64,000 nt of DNA from Enterobacter sp. 10-1 (GTDB lineage Bacteria > Pseudomonadota > Gammaproteobacteria > Enterobacterales > Enterobacteriaceae): contig NISF01000004.1 in NCBI GenBank assembly GCA_002270295.1, forward strand, positions 489,696-553,695. Direction: 5' to 3'. Numbering within the stretch: the stretch's first letter is position 1; every line of letters starts with the position of its first letter. Below are positions 1 to 8,463 of this stretch, piece after piece. Made by a program: the position numbers and the translations under genes. The notes beneath the pieces were generated by a model, which worked only from the letters and a program-made list of their open reading frames with translations, ran no database searches and was not told where the DNA came from.

Positions 1-87
1 TTGCGATATTTGCTGGAAACGCTCTTCCGGCGCGATATCCGCCGCGCTCAAAACATGAGGAACGTACAGCGCAGTAGGTCTGGGCAT
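1..87 (-). CDS. Partial CDS, N-terminal 29 residues, product not recognised
   Basis: A reading frame starts with ATG (complement of 85-87) and runs without a stop off the left edge. The visible protein begins MPRPTALYVPHVLSAADIAPE and has no signal peptide or membrane segment in its first 29 residues. A purine-rich AGAAAGG lies about 10 bases upstream of the start on the minus strand and supports it. I do not recognise the family from so short a piece. It is transcribed away from the FMN-binding gene at 481. Confidence 0.55.
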   Translation of the reverse strand, partial: MPRPTALYVPHVLSAADIAPEERFQQISQ

Positions 88-480
88 GTTTGTTGCCTTT
101 CTCAAGATGATGCTGGCAGGTGAATTTTTATCCTTCGATTATAAGATTAATCCTAAGAAAAACCAGCGCCGGGAGGTTTTTTTACTCATTTCAGCCGCCC
201 GCTTCCGGGCGCCTCGTTCCGGCTGGATGATAAGCCTCATCTTTTGACCAAAAAATAGATCGGCAGCGCGTTTAATATTATTTTGGCGTTATTAATAATT
301 TTTTTTACGGGGGTGAAATATATTTACTAAGCGCGCCGTTGGCTAATTTATCCAGTGGTAAATGATTTATTTAGCCGCTACGGGCCAGGTAACGTCGTGC
401 TGGACAGCGGGACAAAAATAATTGCAAGCTATATCGCAGGTAGCGATCGATACGTATCTGGTAACGGGGATAATAAGCTC
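88..480. other. Divergent intergenic region, AT-rich, promoters not resolved
   Basis: About 390 bases separate the leftmost minus-strand gene from the FMN-binding gene. The stretch from about 255 to 330 is strongly AT-rich and probably holds the promoters of both genes. An in-frame GTG at 355 would extend the downstream protein by 42 residues. That extension has no signal-peptide character and would bury the clear membrane anchor, so I treat it as non-coding. No structured RNA or operator was recognised. Confidence 0.4.
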
Positions 481-1257
481 ATGGTTAAACGTAAAATTAT
501 TGTTTTATCTTTGATGTTTTTTTGTATTTTATTTTTTGCCGCGGCGGGCGGCTATTTTTTACTGCTCAAAGACAATTTTGCCGAACCCGACGGTGATGAA
601 ACCGCCGCTGCCGTTCTCAAAGTTGCCGGGCTTGATGAAAGCGGCCAGCGCGATCCGCAGGCGCAAAGGGCGCTGTTTCAGCGCCGGGTTACCGTTCGTC
701 AGCTTAATCTCGATAGCGGCGAGCTGCTGGCGGCGGGCAAGGGTAGCGCGGCGGAAAAACGCTGCGTCAGCCTGCCGGCGGCCGGCGATCCGGCGCAAAT
801 CAGGCAGCGCTGCTCCCTGGTGGATATCTACCTCGTTCACGATAATAACAATACGATTCAACAGATTATTCTGCCCGTTTCCGGCAAAGGGGCGAAATCG
901 ATGATGTATGCGCTGGTGGCCATCGACACCGACGGCCGCACGGTGAAAGACCTGCTGTACTACCGGCAAAATGAGACGCCGCTGCTCGGCGCGAGGGTGG
1001 AAGACCCGCAGTGGCTCAGGCAGTGGGCGGGCAAAAAAATACGCGATAATAACGGCCAGCCGGCGCTGAAGGTGACGCAGAATAACGCCGGACAGCACGA
1101 CGATTATACGGTCGACGGTATTAGCGGGGCGACCTTAACCTCGAACGGCGTTGAGAAGAGTATTAATTACTGGATGGGGTCGCAGGGCTACGGCAAATTT
1201 CTCCAGCGCCTGCAGCAGGACCCGGCACGATTAACTACGGACGCTACGCGCTATTAG
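481..1257 (+). CDS. Membrane-anchored FMN-binding protein, NqrC-like
   Basis: The 258-residue protein has one N-terminal membrane anchor (about residues 5-28) and then an extracytoplasmic domain. Near the C-terminus is DGISGATLTS, which matches the covalent flavin attachment motif of NqrC/RnfG proteins; Thr218 is the expected FMN acceptor. In that family FMN is attached by ApbE and the domain transfers electrons at the outer membrane face. The rest of an nqr or rnf operon is absent, so this is a standalone homologue. The start at 481 follows GGGGA by about 10 bases and places the hydrophobic anchor at the N-terminus. It lies directly upstream of and co-oriented with the iron uptake operon but is separated from it by a Fur box, so cotranscription is uncertain. 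Confidence 0.75.
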   Translation: MVKRKIIVLSLMFFCILFFAAAGGYFLLLKDNFAEPDGDETAAAVLKVAGLDESGQRDPQAQRALFQRRVTVRQLNLDSGELLAAGKGSAAEKRCVSLPAAGDPAQIRQRCSLVDIYLVHDNNNTIQQIILPVSGKGAKSMMYALVAIDTDGRTVKDLLYYRQNETPLLGARVEDPQWLRQWAGKKIRDNNGQPALKVTQNNAGQHDDYTVDGISGATLTSNGVEKSINYWMGSQGYGKFLQRLQQDPARLTTDATRY

Positions 1258-1344
1258 CGCCGCGCGCTTTGCAATATTTGACATAAATTTTCACGCTTTG
1301 ACATTTTCATGATCTGCGTCATGTACAGCGAAAGTAAAAATGGC

Positions 1345-1363
1345 AATGATAATTATTATCATT
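1345..1363. promoter_or_regulatory. Fur box upstream of the iron uptake operon
   Basis: AATGATAATTATTATCATT is a perfect 9-1-9 inverted repeat and closely matches the canonical 19-bp Fur operator. It ends 20 bases before the FTR1 permease ATG at 1384, as expected for iron-dependent repression of that operon. Two TTGACA hexamers at 1278-1283 and 1298-1303 are possible -35 elements, but no convincing -10 could be assigned. Confidence 0.88.
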
Positions 1364-1383
1364 AAATTTCGATGGAAGGCGCA

Positions 1384-3306
1384 ATGGCAGCTCCACGTTT
1401 TCTCTTTCTGGCGATGCTTTTTAGCCTCCTGTTTAGCGCCGCCGCGCTGGCTCAGACCCACTATGCCCCCTACATCGAGGATATCGAGCAGCGGCTGGAC
1501 AAAACGGCGCAGCTGTACCAGCAGCACAGGAACGACGAGGCGCGCCGGGAAGTTCAGAGCGCCTACTTTGAAGTGTTTGAAAACCTCGAAGGGCCGATTC
1601 GCATTAATATTTCGGCGCGCAAAAGCTACGAAATGGAGAGTACCTTCGGCGACATCCGGCGGATGATTGCCGAAGGGAAACCGCTGGACGCGGTTCAGGC
1701 GCGCATCGATGGCCTGAAGCAGGCGCTGCGCGAAGTCGAACCGGTGCTTGACGACGGGCATCGGCTGGTGGCGGAGGAGCAGCATACCGCCTTATCGCGG
1801 GACGATATCGCGCCGCAGTGGCAGGAGAGCTTCCGCACTATCGACGATCGGCTGGCGCAGGCGGTGAGCGAGTATCAGGCCGGCCGCTACGATCTCGCCA
1901 GCCAGCAGATCCAGCAGGCGCACTATCAGGGTTTCAAAAACTCGGAAATGGAAATCGCGGTGCGTAAGAATCGCTCGGCGAAGGAGGCCGCGGCGATTAA
2001 CCAGCAGTTCACCGCCCTGATCGCGCTGACGGCGCAGCCGGGGCAGCTGAACGACGTCTCTTATCAGGTCACCGCGCTGCTGCAGGATCTGGAAGACCTT
2101 CTACCCGGCCTGCCGGGCACCCGCGATGACGGGCCGCAGGTCAACCCGACTGCGGCGGACGCCTCCGTGCCGAATGCCGACTGGGCCAGCGTCGCGGCGG
2201 GAATTAACCGCAGCATGGATGCGGCACTGGCGCGCTATCAGCGCGGTGAAGCGGAAGGCGCCATTCAGGATATCCAGGATAGCTACTTCGACCGCTTCGA
2301 AGCCAGCGGCATGGAGAACAAAATCGGCTCCCGCGACGCGGCGTTCAAAACCACCCTTGAAGCCTATTTCACCCGCATGGTCAGCCTGATGAAGGCCGGC
2401 CAGCCGCAGGAGAAGCTGACGGAACAGGCCGCCGCGCTGGAGCAGGATCTGCAGAAAGCGGTCGCGTTGCTCGGGGAGGGGGAAGAGACCCACTGGAGCC
2501 TGCTGCTCTACAGCCTGATGATCATCGTGCGTGAAGGGCTGGAAGCCCTGCTGATCGTGGCGGCTATCGTCGCCTATCTGATTAAAAACGACCACCGCGA
2601 CAAGCTGCCGCTGATTCGCCAGTCGGTGGTCGTGGCGCTCGTCGCCAGCGTGGTGACGGCGTTTATCTTCCAGCTGCTGTTTACCAACTCCGGCGCCAGC
2701 CGGGAGCTGCTGGAGGGGATTACCATGCTGATCGCGGTGGTGATGCTGTTCTTCATGAGCTACTGGCTGCTCTCCAAAGTTGAAGCCCGCCACTGGAAAG
2801 CCTGGCTGGAGGGCAAACTCTCCCACTCGCTCTCGCGCGGCTCGCTGGTTGGGCTGTGGTTGACCAGCTTCCTGGCGGTCTATCGCGAAGGCGCGGAAAC
2901 GGTGCTGTTTTACGCCGCGCTGATCGGCGATGCGCAGGGCGTTGGCGGACATCTCGCCATCGGCGGCGGGTTTATCATCGGCTGCGTGGTGCTGTTGGTG
3001 GCCTGGCTGGTGATGCGCTACTCGGTGGTTCGGCTGCCGCTTAAACCCTTCTTCATGTTCACCGGCGGCTTTATGTACCTGATGGCATTCGTTTTTGCCG
3101 GTAAAGGGGTGCTGGAGCTGGTGGAGGGCAAACTCTTCCAGCCGACGCTGGTCGGCGGTATTCCCGAAATCGGCTGGCTGGGGGTGTATCCCTATGTTGA
3201 AACCCTGATCCCGCAGGCGATATTGCTGATTGCGGCGCTGGTAGCGCTGTGGATCATGCGTCGCCGCGGCCGGGAGCCGGCTGAAAGTATAAAAAATAAC
3301 TTCTGA
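1384..3306 (+). CDS. fetM: FTR1-family iron permease (FetM-like)
   Basis: The predicted protein has 640 residues from ATG 1384, with GGAAGG four bases upstream. An in-frame ATG at 1372 would add four residues but has no ribosome site. A signal peptide (about residues 1-23, ending AAALA) precedes a long periplasmic helical region, and the C-terminal third is a polytopic membrane domain. Two REXXE iron-binding motifs, REGLE at R383 and REGAE at R501, identify the FTR1/EfeU permease fold. The periplasmic region holds three related segments with key tyrosines at 61, 181 and 301, an exact 120-residue period. Length and partner gene match FetM of the FetMP system described in uropathogenic E. coli and the p19-linked permease of Campylobacter. 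Iron regulation is supported by the Fur box. Confidence 0.88.
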   Translation: MAAPRFLFLAMLFSLLFSAAALAQTHYAPYIEDIEQRLDKTAQLYQQHRNDEARREVQSAYFEVFENLEGPIRINISARKSYEMESTFGDIRRMIAEGKPLDAVQARIDGLKQALREVEPVLDDGHRLVAEEQHTALSRDDIAPQWQESFRTIDDRLAQAVSEYQAGRYDLASQQIQQAHYQGFKNSEMEIAVRKNRSAKEAAAINQQFTALIALTAQPGQLNDVSYQVTALLQDLEDLLPGLPGTRDDGPQVNPTAADASVPNADWASVAAGINRSMDAALARYQRGEAEGAIQDIQDSYFDRFEASGMENKIGSRDAAFKTTLEAYFTRMVSLMKAGQPQEKLTEQAAALEQDLQKAVALLGEGEETHWSLLLYSLMIIVREGLEALLIVAAIVAYLIKNDHRDKLPLIRQSVVVALVASVVTAFIFQLLFTNSGASRELLEGITMLIAVVMLFFMSYWLLSKVEARHWKAWLEGKLSHSLSRGSLVGLWLTSFLAVYREGAETVLFYAALIGDAQGVGGHLAIGGGFIIGCVVLLVAWLVMRYSVVRLPLKPFFMFTGGFMYLMAFVFAGKGVLELVEGKLFQPTLVGGIPEIGWLGVYPYVETLIPQAILLIAALVALWIMRRRGREPAESIKNNF

Positions 3307-3339
3307 CTATTTTAATTTTAAGACGAGAGGATGTGCCAG

Positions 3340-3867
3340 ATGACCTTTAAACAGACCCTGATTATCAGCGCCACCGTTGCCAGCATTTTTACCGCCCCGG
3401 CGGCGCTGGCCTTTAAGGAATATCCGGCGGGGGAACCGGTGACCATGAATGAGATGGAGATTGCGGCGGTCTATCTCCAGCCGATCGATATGGAGCCTCG
3501 CGGCATGGGGCTGCCGGCGGCGAAGTCGGATATTCATCTGGAAGCCGACATCCATGCGGTGGAAGGGGGCAAGAACGGCTTTGGCGCGGGCGAATGGATC
3601 CCCTATCTGACCATCGCCTACACCCTGGTTAACAGCGACACCGGCGAGAAGCAGGAAGGTACCTTTATGCCGATGGTGGCCAGCGACGGCCCGCACTACG
3701 GCGCCAATATCAAAATGATGGGCGTTGGTAACTATAAAGTGACCTACCACATCGACCCGCCGTCAAAAGCCGGGATGCACCGCCATACCGATAGCGAAAC
3801 CGGCGTCGGCCGCTGGTGGAAACCGTTTGACGTCAGCTATGAGTTTAAATACGTCGGCCTGAACTAA
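3340..3867 (+). CDS. fetP: Periplasmic P19-type iron-binding protein (FetP-like)
   Basis: The 175-residue protein has a signal peptide ending PAALA. The mature region is rich in Met, His and Glu and includes a DIHLEADIHAVEG segment and a HYGANIKMMG segment, typical of the P19/Tpd family. These proteins bind copper and iron and deliver iron to the FTR1 partner encoded just upstream. ATG 3340 is chosen over ATG 3331 because GAGAGG (3325-3330) abuts the earlier codon but is nine bases from the later one. The gap to the permease gene is short and the two genes are clearly cotranscribed. Confidence 0.87.
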   Translation: MTFKQTLIISATVASIFTAPAALAFKEYPAGEPVTMNEMEIAAVYLQPIDMEPRGMGLPAAKSDIHLEADIHAVEGGKNGFGAGEWIPYLTIAYTLVNSDTGEKQEGTFMPMVASDGPHYGANIKMMGVGNYKVTYHIDPPSKAGMHRHTDSETGVGRWWKPFDVSYEFKYVGLN

Positions 3868-3916
3868 GCGCCTGGCGTATCTGCCTGTCCGCGGCGAAAG
3901 ACGCCGCCGTTGTTAC

Positions 3917-3942
3917 GCAGGATGGCCCGCCGGTCATCCTGC
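3917..3942. repeat. Hairpin between fetP and the DUF2318 gene
   Basis: GCAGGATG (3917-3924) and CATCCTGC (3935-3942) form a perfect 8-bp stem with a 10-base loop. No T-run follows. It may protect the fetMP message or reduce read-through into the ABC part of the operon. Confidence 0.5.
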
Positions 3943-3977
3943 GGCATGTTATTTATCTGCCGTACAGAGTTGAAGTC

Positions 3978-5357
3978 ATGAGCTATTTTTTCGTCTCGAC
4001 GCTACAGGTCTTTTTCTGCATTGCGCTTCTGTCCGCTGCGCTCTGGGGACGCGGCGACGCTCCCGCGCTGCGCCCGCTCGCCTGGACGCTGCTCGCGGCG
4101 CTGGCTGCAGGCCTGCTGGCGGGGCTCTACGTTCGCGGTAGCCAGTCGCTACAGCTGATCATCGTCGGCGCTGAAATTCTGCTTTCGCTGCTGTTTTTGC
4201 TCAGCTTCTGGTGGGCATCGCAGCGGGTTCGCTACCTGTGGCAGGGGGTCCTTGTTGCCGGCGCCGCCCGCCGCTGGGGGCTTGACCCGAACCTGACCGG
4301 CCTGACCTCAACTCACGTCCTGAATACCGATCTGCTGCTGAACCTGACGGCGATCGTCCTCGCGCTGGCAACGCTCTGCCTCGCCGCCGCGCTCTGCGCG
4401 ATGCTTCTGTGGCGGATGCGCTGGCTGTACTGGCCGCTGACCCTGCTGCTGATGGTTCTGCTGTGGCTTCCGCTGAGCGGAACGCTGCTGCTGCTGCTGA
4501 TGAAGCTGCAGGTGGTGCCGCTGCTGAAGCCGCTGCTGAGCTTTGTCGCCAAAGTGACCAATAATGCCGCGCTCTATAGCTGGGCCGCCGGCGCAATACT
4601 GCTGCTGATGAGCCTGCTCTGGCTCCCGGCGATGCGCGGCTATGCCCGGGCGGTGAAGGCCGCCGAACGGCCGATTGACCGCCGGCTGGCGCTCGCCGAA
4701 CGCCGGGGAGCCAGCCGCCTGTGGTTAACCACCGTCGCCTGCGCGCTGGTGATTATCGGCGGCCAGCTGTGGTGGGATCTGGTGGCCTCGCAGCCGCCGC
4801 GCTTATCCGAAGCGCAGCCGGTGACGCTCGCCGCCGACGGGCAGGTGCATATTCCGCTGGAGCAGGTCCGCGACGGGAAGCTGCATCGCTTCGTCTGGGT
4901 GGCGGACGACGGTAAAGCGGTGCGCTTTTTTGTGATCAACCGCTATCCCGACAAGCTGCGCCTGGGCGTGGTGTTCGACGCCTGCCTGCTGTGCGGCGAT
5001 CAGGGGTACGTGATGGAAGGCAACCAGGTGATTTGCGTCGCCTGCGGGGTGCACATTTTTATCCCGTCGATTGGCAAACCCGGCGGCTGCAATCCGGTGC
5101 CGATCGACGGCTGGCGCAACGATGAAACCGAGCTGACGATCCCCGGCAGCGCGCTGGCGACAGGGGTCAATTACTTCTCGACGGTGCTGACCATCAAGGT
5201 TACCGACCCGGTGGACGGCTCAAGCCTGACCAATACCGCGGCCGACTTTAAATATAGCTATGGCGGTAAGACCTGGTTCTTCGCCTCCGAAGCCAACTAT
5301 GATCGTTTTCGTCAGGCGCCGGAGCAGTTCGTTGCCGACGCGGTGAAGGAGGAGTAG
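3978..5357 (+). CDS. DUF2318 Fe-S-type membrane protein of the P19/FetMP locus
   Basis: The 459-residue protein has an N-terminal half with about eight hydrophobic segments and a C-terminal soluble domain. That domain carries a cysteine-rich cluster: CLLC at C336-C339, CVAC at C353-C356 and a further C371. This is the DUF2318 arrangement, annotated as Fe-S-containing and always found in P19 iron operons such as the Campylobacter p19 locus. Its biochemical role is not settled; electron transfer for periplasmic iron reduction is a reasonable inference. A weak GAGTTGAAG precedes the ATG. The next gene starts two bases after this stop. Confidence 0.8.
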   Translation: MSYFFVSTLQVFFCIALLSAALWGRGDAPALRPLAWTLLAALAAGLLAGLYVRGSQSLQLIIVGAEILLSLLFLLSFWWASQRVRYLWQGVLVAGAARRWGLDPNLTGLTSTHVLNTDLLLNLTAIVLALATLCLAAALCAMLLWRMRWLYWPLTLLLMVLLWLPLSGTLLLLLMKLQVVPLLKPLLSFVAKVTNNAALYSWAAGAILLLMSLLWLPAMRGYARAVKAAERPIDRRLALAERRGASRLWLTTVACALVIIGGQLWWDLVASQPPRLSEAQPVTLAADGQVHIPLEQVRDGKLHRFVWVADDGKAVRFFVINRYPDKLRLGVVFDACLLCGDQGYVMEGNQVICVACGVHIFIPSIGKPGGCNPVPIDGWRNDETELTIPGSALATGVNYFSTVLTIKVTDPVDGSSLTNTAADFKYSYGGKTWFFASEANYDRFRQAPEQFVADAVKEE

Positions 5358-5359
5358 CG

Positions 5360-6643
5360 ATGCTGTGGCGAATGATCTACCGCTCATGGGGACGCAACCT
5401 GCGGCGAAAAGCGCTGGCGGTGCTGACCGTTTTTCTCGCCGCCAGCCTGATTTCGGCGCTGCTGGCGGTCTCTATCGACATCGGCGATAAGATGTCGCGC
5501 GAGCTGAAATCCTACGGCGCTAATATCCTGATTGAACCGGCGGGGCAGGCCGCGCTGCCGGCGCTGTTCAGCGAGCAAAGCAACCCGCTGGCCAGCGATG
5601 ACTTCCTTGACCAATCCGAGCTGCCCAATATTAAAGATATCTTCTGGCGCAATAATATCGTCGGCTTCGCCCCGATGCTCGGCGGCGAGGTGCAGGTCAA
5701 CGGTCGGGATATTCGGATTCTGGGGACCTTCTTCAGCCAGCCGGTGGCGATACCGGATGAAGAGGGCTACCAAACGGGGCAGCGTACGGTCAGCCCGTAC
5801 TGGCAGGTCGCCGGCGAGTGGCCGCAGGAGCCGCCGGGCCCGCTGCCGCAGGCGCTGGTCGGCCACGCGCTGGCGCGCAGCTCCGGCTGGAAGCCGGGCG
5901 ACCGCCTGACGCTGCGGACTGCGGAGCGCGATCTGACCGTCGAGGTTAGCGGCATTTTATCCAGCGGCGGCGATGAAGATAACCAGCTGGTGATGCCGCT
6001 GGGCGTCGTTCAGCAGCTGCTGGGCCTGCCGGGGAAAGTGCAGGCGATCCGCGTGTCGGCGCTGACGGTGCCGGAGAACGAGCTTTCGCGCCGGGCGCGC
6101 GAGGATCTGGAAGCGCTGAATGCCGAAGAGTATGACCTGTGGTACTGCACGGCCTACGTCTCTTCCATTGCCCATCAGCTGGAGGAGGCGATCTCCGGCG
6201 CGCAGGTGCGGCCGGTCTGGCAGGTTGCCGCCTCAGAAGGGGTGGTTATCGATAAAATTCAGCTGCTGATGGCCGTCGTGACCCTGGCGGCGCTGGCCGC
6301 CGCCGCGATGGGGATCGCCTCGCTGATGACCAGCACCATTATGGAGCGGGCGAAAGAGATCGGCCTGATGAAAGCGCTGGGCGCGCGGCAGTGGCAAATC
6401 CTGCTGCTGTTTTACCTTGAGGCGGCGCTCGGCGGTCTGGTGGGCGGAGCGTTTGGCTGCATGGCGGGATGGGGGCTGGCTAAGGTGATTGGCCTGATGC
6501 TGTTCGCGACACCGCTTAATTTTGCCTGGGTGGTGGTCCCCTGCGTGCTGGTGATTGCGGTGCTGATTTCGTTAATCGGCACCTGGTTCCCGGCGCGGCG
6601 CATTGCCCGTCTTTACCCCGTGGAGGTGCTGTATGGCCGCTAA
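5360..6643 (+). CDS. FtsX-like ABC permease, first of a pair
   Basis: The 427-residue protein has one N-terminal membrane segment (about 15-38), a large periplasmic MacB-type core domain, and three C-terminal membrane helices. Before the second helix is the conserved ERAKEIGLMKALGA segment of MacB/FtsX permeases. Such permeases work with LolD/MacB-type ATPases and transmit force to periplasmic domains instead of moving solute through a channel. It follows the DUF2318 gene by two bases with an excellent GGAGG site and overlaps the second permease gene. In P19 loci this pair is conserved with the iron permease; the transported or remodelled partner is unknown. Confidence 0.82.
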   Translation: MLWRMIYRSWGRNLRRKALAVLTVFLAASLISALLAVSIDIGDKMSRELKSYGANILIEPAGQAALPALFSEQSNPLASDDFLDQSELPNIKDIFWRNNIVGFAPMLGGEVQVNGRDIRILGTFFSQPVAIPDEEGYQTGQRTVSPYWQVAGEWPQEPPGPLPQALVGHALARSSGWKPGDRLTLRTAERDLTVEVSGILSSGGDEDNQLVMPLGVVQQLLGLPGKVQAIRVSALTVPENELSRRAREDLEALNAEEYDLWYCTAYVSSIAHQLEEAISGAQVRPVWQVAASEGVVIDKIQLLMAVVTLAALAAAAMGIASLMTSTIMERAKEIGLMKALGARQWQILLLFYLEAALGGLVGGAFGCMAGWGLAKVIGLMLFATPLNFAWVVVPCVLVIAVLISLIGTWFPARRIARLYPVEVLYGR

Positions 6644-7763
6644 GCGCGACATGCTGTGGCTGCTGGTGCTGCGGGCGCTGCGCCTGCGTTTACAGCGGGT
6701 TAGCGTGGTGTTTGCCGCGCTGGCGGTGGGGGCGACCATCGTAACGGCGCTCTCCGCCGTGTGGTTCGACATTAATAGCAAAATGAGCGAAGAGCTGCGC
6801 ACCTTCGGCGCCAATTTCTATATTGGCCCCGGGCACGGCACCAGCATGCCGCAGCCCGAGCTGCAGGCGATTCTCGACGCCGCGCCGCCGGGGCTTATTC
6901 ACGGCGCCAGCCCGTGGCTGTACGGCACGGCGCGTACCGAGCTGGAAAAGGTGGTGATGGTCGGCGTGTGGTTCGAGTCGCTGCAAAAGCTGGTGCCGTA
7001 CTGGCAGGTGAGCGGCAGCTGGATCGGCGTCAGCTTTGACGATCGCAATGCGATGATTGGCGTCAAGCTGGCGCAGCGGCTGGATCTGCACCTCGGCGAT
7101 AGCCTGACGCTGGTGGCGGGTAATCAGCGCAAAAAGCTGCTGGTCAAAGGCATCGTGGAGGCCGGAGACGCCACCGATAATATGCTGATTGTTAGCCTCG
7201 ACGTCGCGCAGGGCTGGCTGAATAAACCCGGCGTTATCAGCCACGGCCTGCTGAGCGTCAGCAACGATCTCGGCCAGGTGGATCGCTACGCCGGCCAGCT
7301 GCAGCAGCAGTACCCCGATCTTGAAATCCGCCCGGTGCGCAAGGTTTCGGCCTCCGAAGGTCAGGTGCTGGATAAAATTAAGGGGCTGATGGGGCTGGTA
7401 TCGCTCGTTATCCTCGCGCTGTCGTCGCTGTGCGTTAACACCACGCTGATGGCGATCGTTGGCGAACGCGCCCGCGAGTTTGCCTTGCAAAAGGCGCTGG
7501 GCGCCAGCAACGGCGATATCATCCGCCAGATGCTGCTGGAAACCAGCATTATCACCCTTGCGGCGGTGGTCTGCGGCTGGGTGCTCGGCTATCTGCTGGC
7601 GCAGCTGCTGGGAATGACGGTATTTAATGCCAGTATCTCGCTGCGCCTGCCGGTGCTGCCGATTACCCTGGCGCTGTCTTTACTGGTCGCCGCGCTGGCG
7701 GCCATTGTTCCGGTGCGGCGCGCGGTAAGCGTTGAACCGGCGAAAGTGTTGAAAGGAGAGTAA
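6633..7763 (+). CDS. FtsX-like ABC permease, second of a pair
   Basis: The 376-residue paralogue of the preceding permease has the same layout: an N-terminal helix, a periplasmic core (about 45-250) and three C-terminal helices with a GERAREFALQKALGA motif. The start at 6633 is preceded by GGAGG at 6622-6626 and overlaps the upstream stop by 11 bases, a sign of translational coupling. It should form a heterodimer with the upstream permease driven by the ATPase encoded four bases downstream. Confidence 0.82.
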   Translation: MAAKRDMLWLLVLRALRLRLQRVSVVFAALAVGATIVTALSAVWFDINSKMSEELRTFGANFYIGPGHGTSMPQPELQAILDAAPPGLIHGASPWLYGTARTELEKVVMVGVWFESLQKLVPYWQVSGSWIGVSFDDRNAMIGVKLAQRLDLHLGDSLTLVAGNQRKKLLVKGIVEAGDATDNMLIVSLDVAQGWLNKPGVISHGLLSVSNDLGQVDRYAGQLQQQYPDLEIRPVRKVSASEGQVLDKIKGLMGLVSLVILALSSLCVNTTLMAIVGERAREFALQKALGASNGDIIRQMLLETSIITLAAVVCGWVLGYLLAQLLGMTVFNASISLRLPVLPITLALSLLVAALAAIVPVRRAVSVEPAKVLKGE

Positions 7764-7767
7764 CGCC

Positions 7768-8463
7768 ATGACCGTCACGCCCTTGCGTCAGATGGCAATT
7801 GAGACCCGTCATTTATATAAGCGATTTGGCGAGGTCACCGCGCTGGAGGATATTAATCTGTGCATCGCCCGCGGGGAGTTCGTCGCCATTATGGGCGCTT
7901 CCGGTTCCGGGAAAACGACGCTGATGAACATTCTTACCTGCCTTGATACCGCCAGCGAAGGCCAGGTTATCCTCGACGGCACCGACGCGGCGGCGCTGGA
8001 CGAAGAGGGGCGCCGCGCCTTTCGCGCGCAGAAAATTGGTCTCGTTTTCCAGCAGTTTCACCTGATCCCGTTTCTGACGGCGCTGGAAAATATCATGCTG
8101 GCGCAGCACTACCACAGCGTGGTTGACGAAGCCGCCGCCCGGGCGGTACTGGCACAGGTCGGCCTTGAGCACCGCATGACCCATCTGCCGAGCCAGCTTT
8201 CGGGCGGCGAACAGCAGCGCGTCTGCATCGCCCGGGCGCTGGTCAACGAGCCGCCGGTCATTTTTGCCGATGAGCCCACCGGCAACCTTGATGAAGAAAA
8301 CGAGCAGCGGGTGCTGGATCTGCTGACCGATCTGCACCGGCAGGGGCGCACCGTGGTGATGGTGACCCACAACCCGGCGCTGGGGCAGTTTGCCGACCGT
8401 ATCGTGCGGCTGCAGCACGGCAGGTATCTGGGCGAAGAGGTGAACCATCATGCGCATGCCTAA
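7768..8463 (+). CDS. LolD/MacB-type ABC ATPase
   Basis: The 231-residue ATPase has Walker A GASGSGKTT starting at residue 43, signature LSGGEQQR and Walker B VIFADEP followed by TGNLDE, diagnostic of the LolD/MacB/FtsE group. It is the energy component for the two FtsX-like permeases immediately upstream. The start has GGAGAG nine bases before it. The 3' end overlaps the thioredoxin gene by 14 bases, so the two are translationally coupled. Confidence 0.88.
   Translation: MTVTPLRQMAIETRHLYKRFGEVTALEDINLCIARGEFVAIMGASGSGKTTLMNILTCLDTASEGQVILDGTDAAALDEEGRRAFRAQKIGLVFQQFHLIPFLTALENIMLAQHYHSVVDEAAARAVLAQVGLEHRMTHLPSQLSGGEQQRVCIARALVNEPPVIFADEPTGNLDEENEQRVLDLLTDLHRQGRTVVMVTHNPALGQFADRIVRLQHGRYLGEEVNHHAHA

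Noticed and set aside
355..480. GTG-initiated 42-residue extension of the FMN-binding protein
   Set aside because: It would place a polar stretch before the membrane anchor and has no good ribosome site; ATG 481 with GGGGA fits better.
2101..2952. A 283-codon minus-strand frame inside the FTR1 permease gene
   Set aside because: Its composition (Gln, Arg, His rich, no hydrophobic core) and complete overlap with the strongly supported fetM mark it as an antisense shadow.
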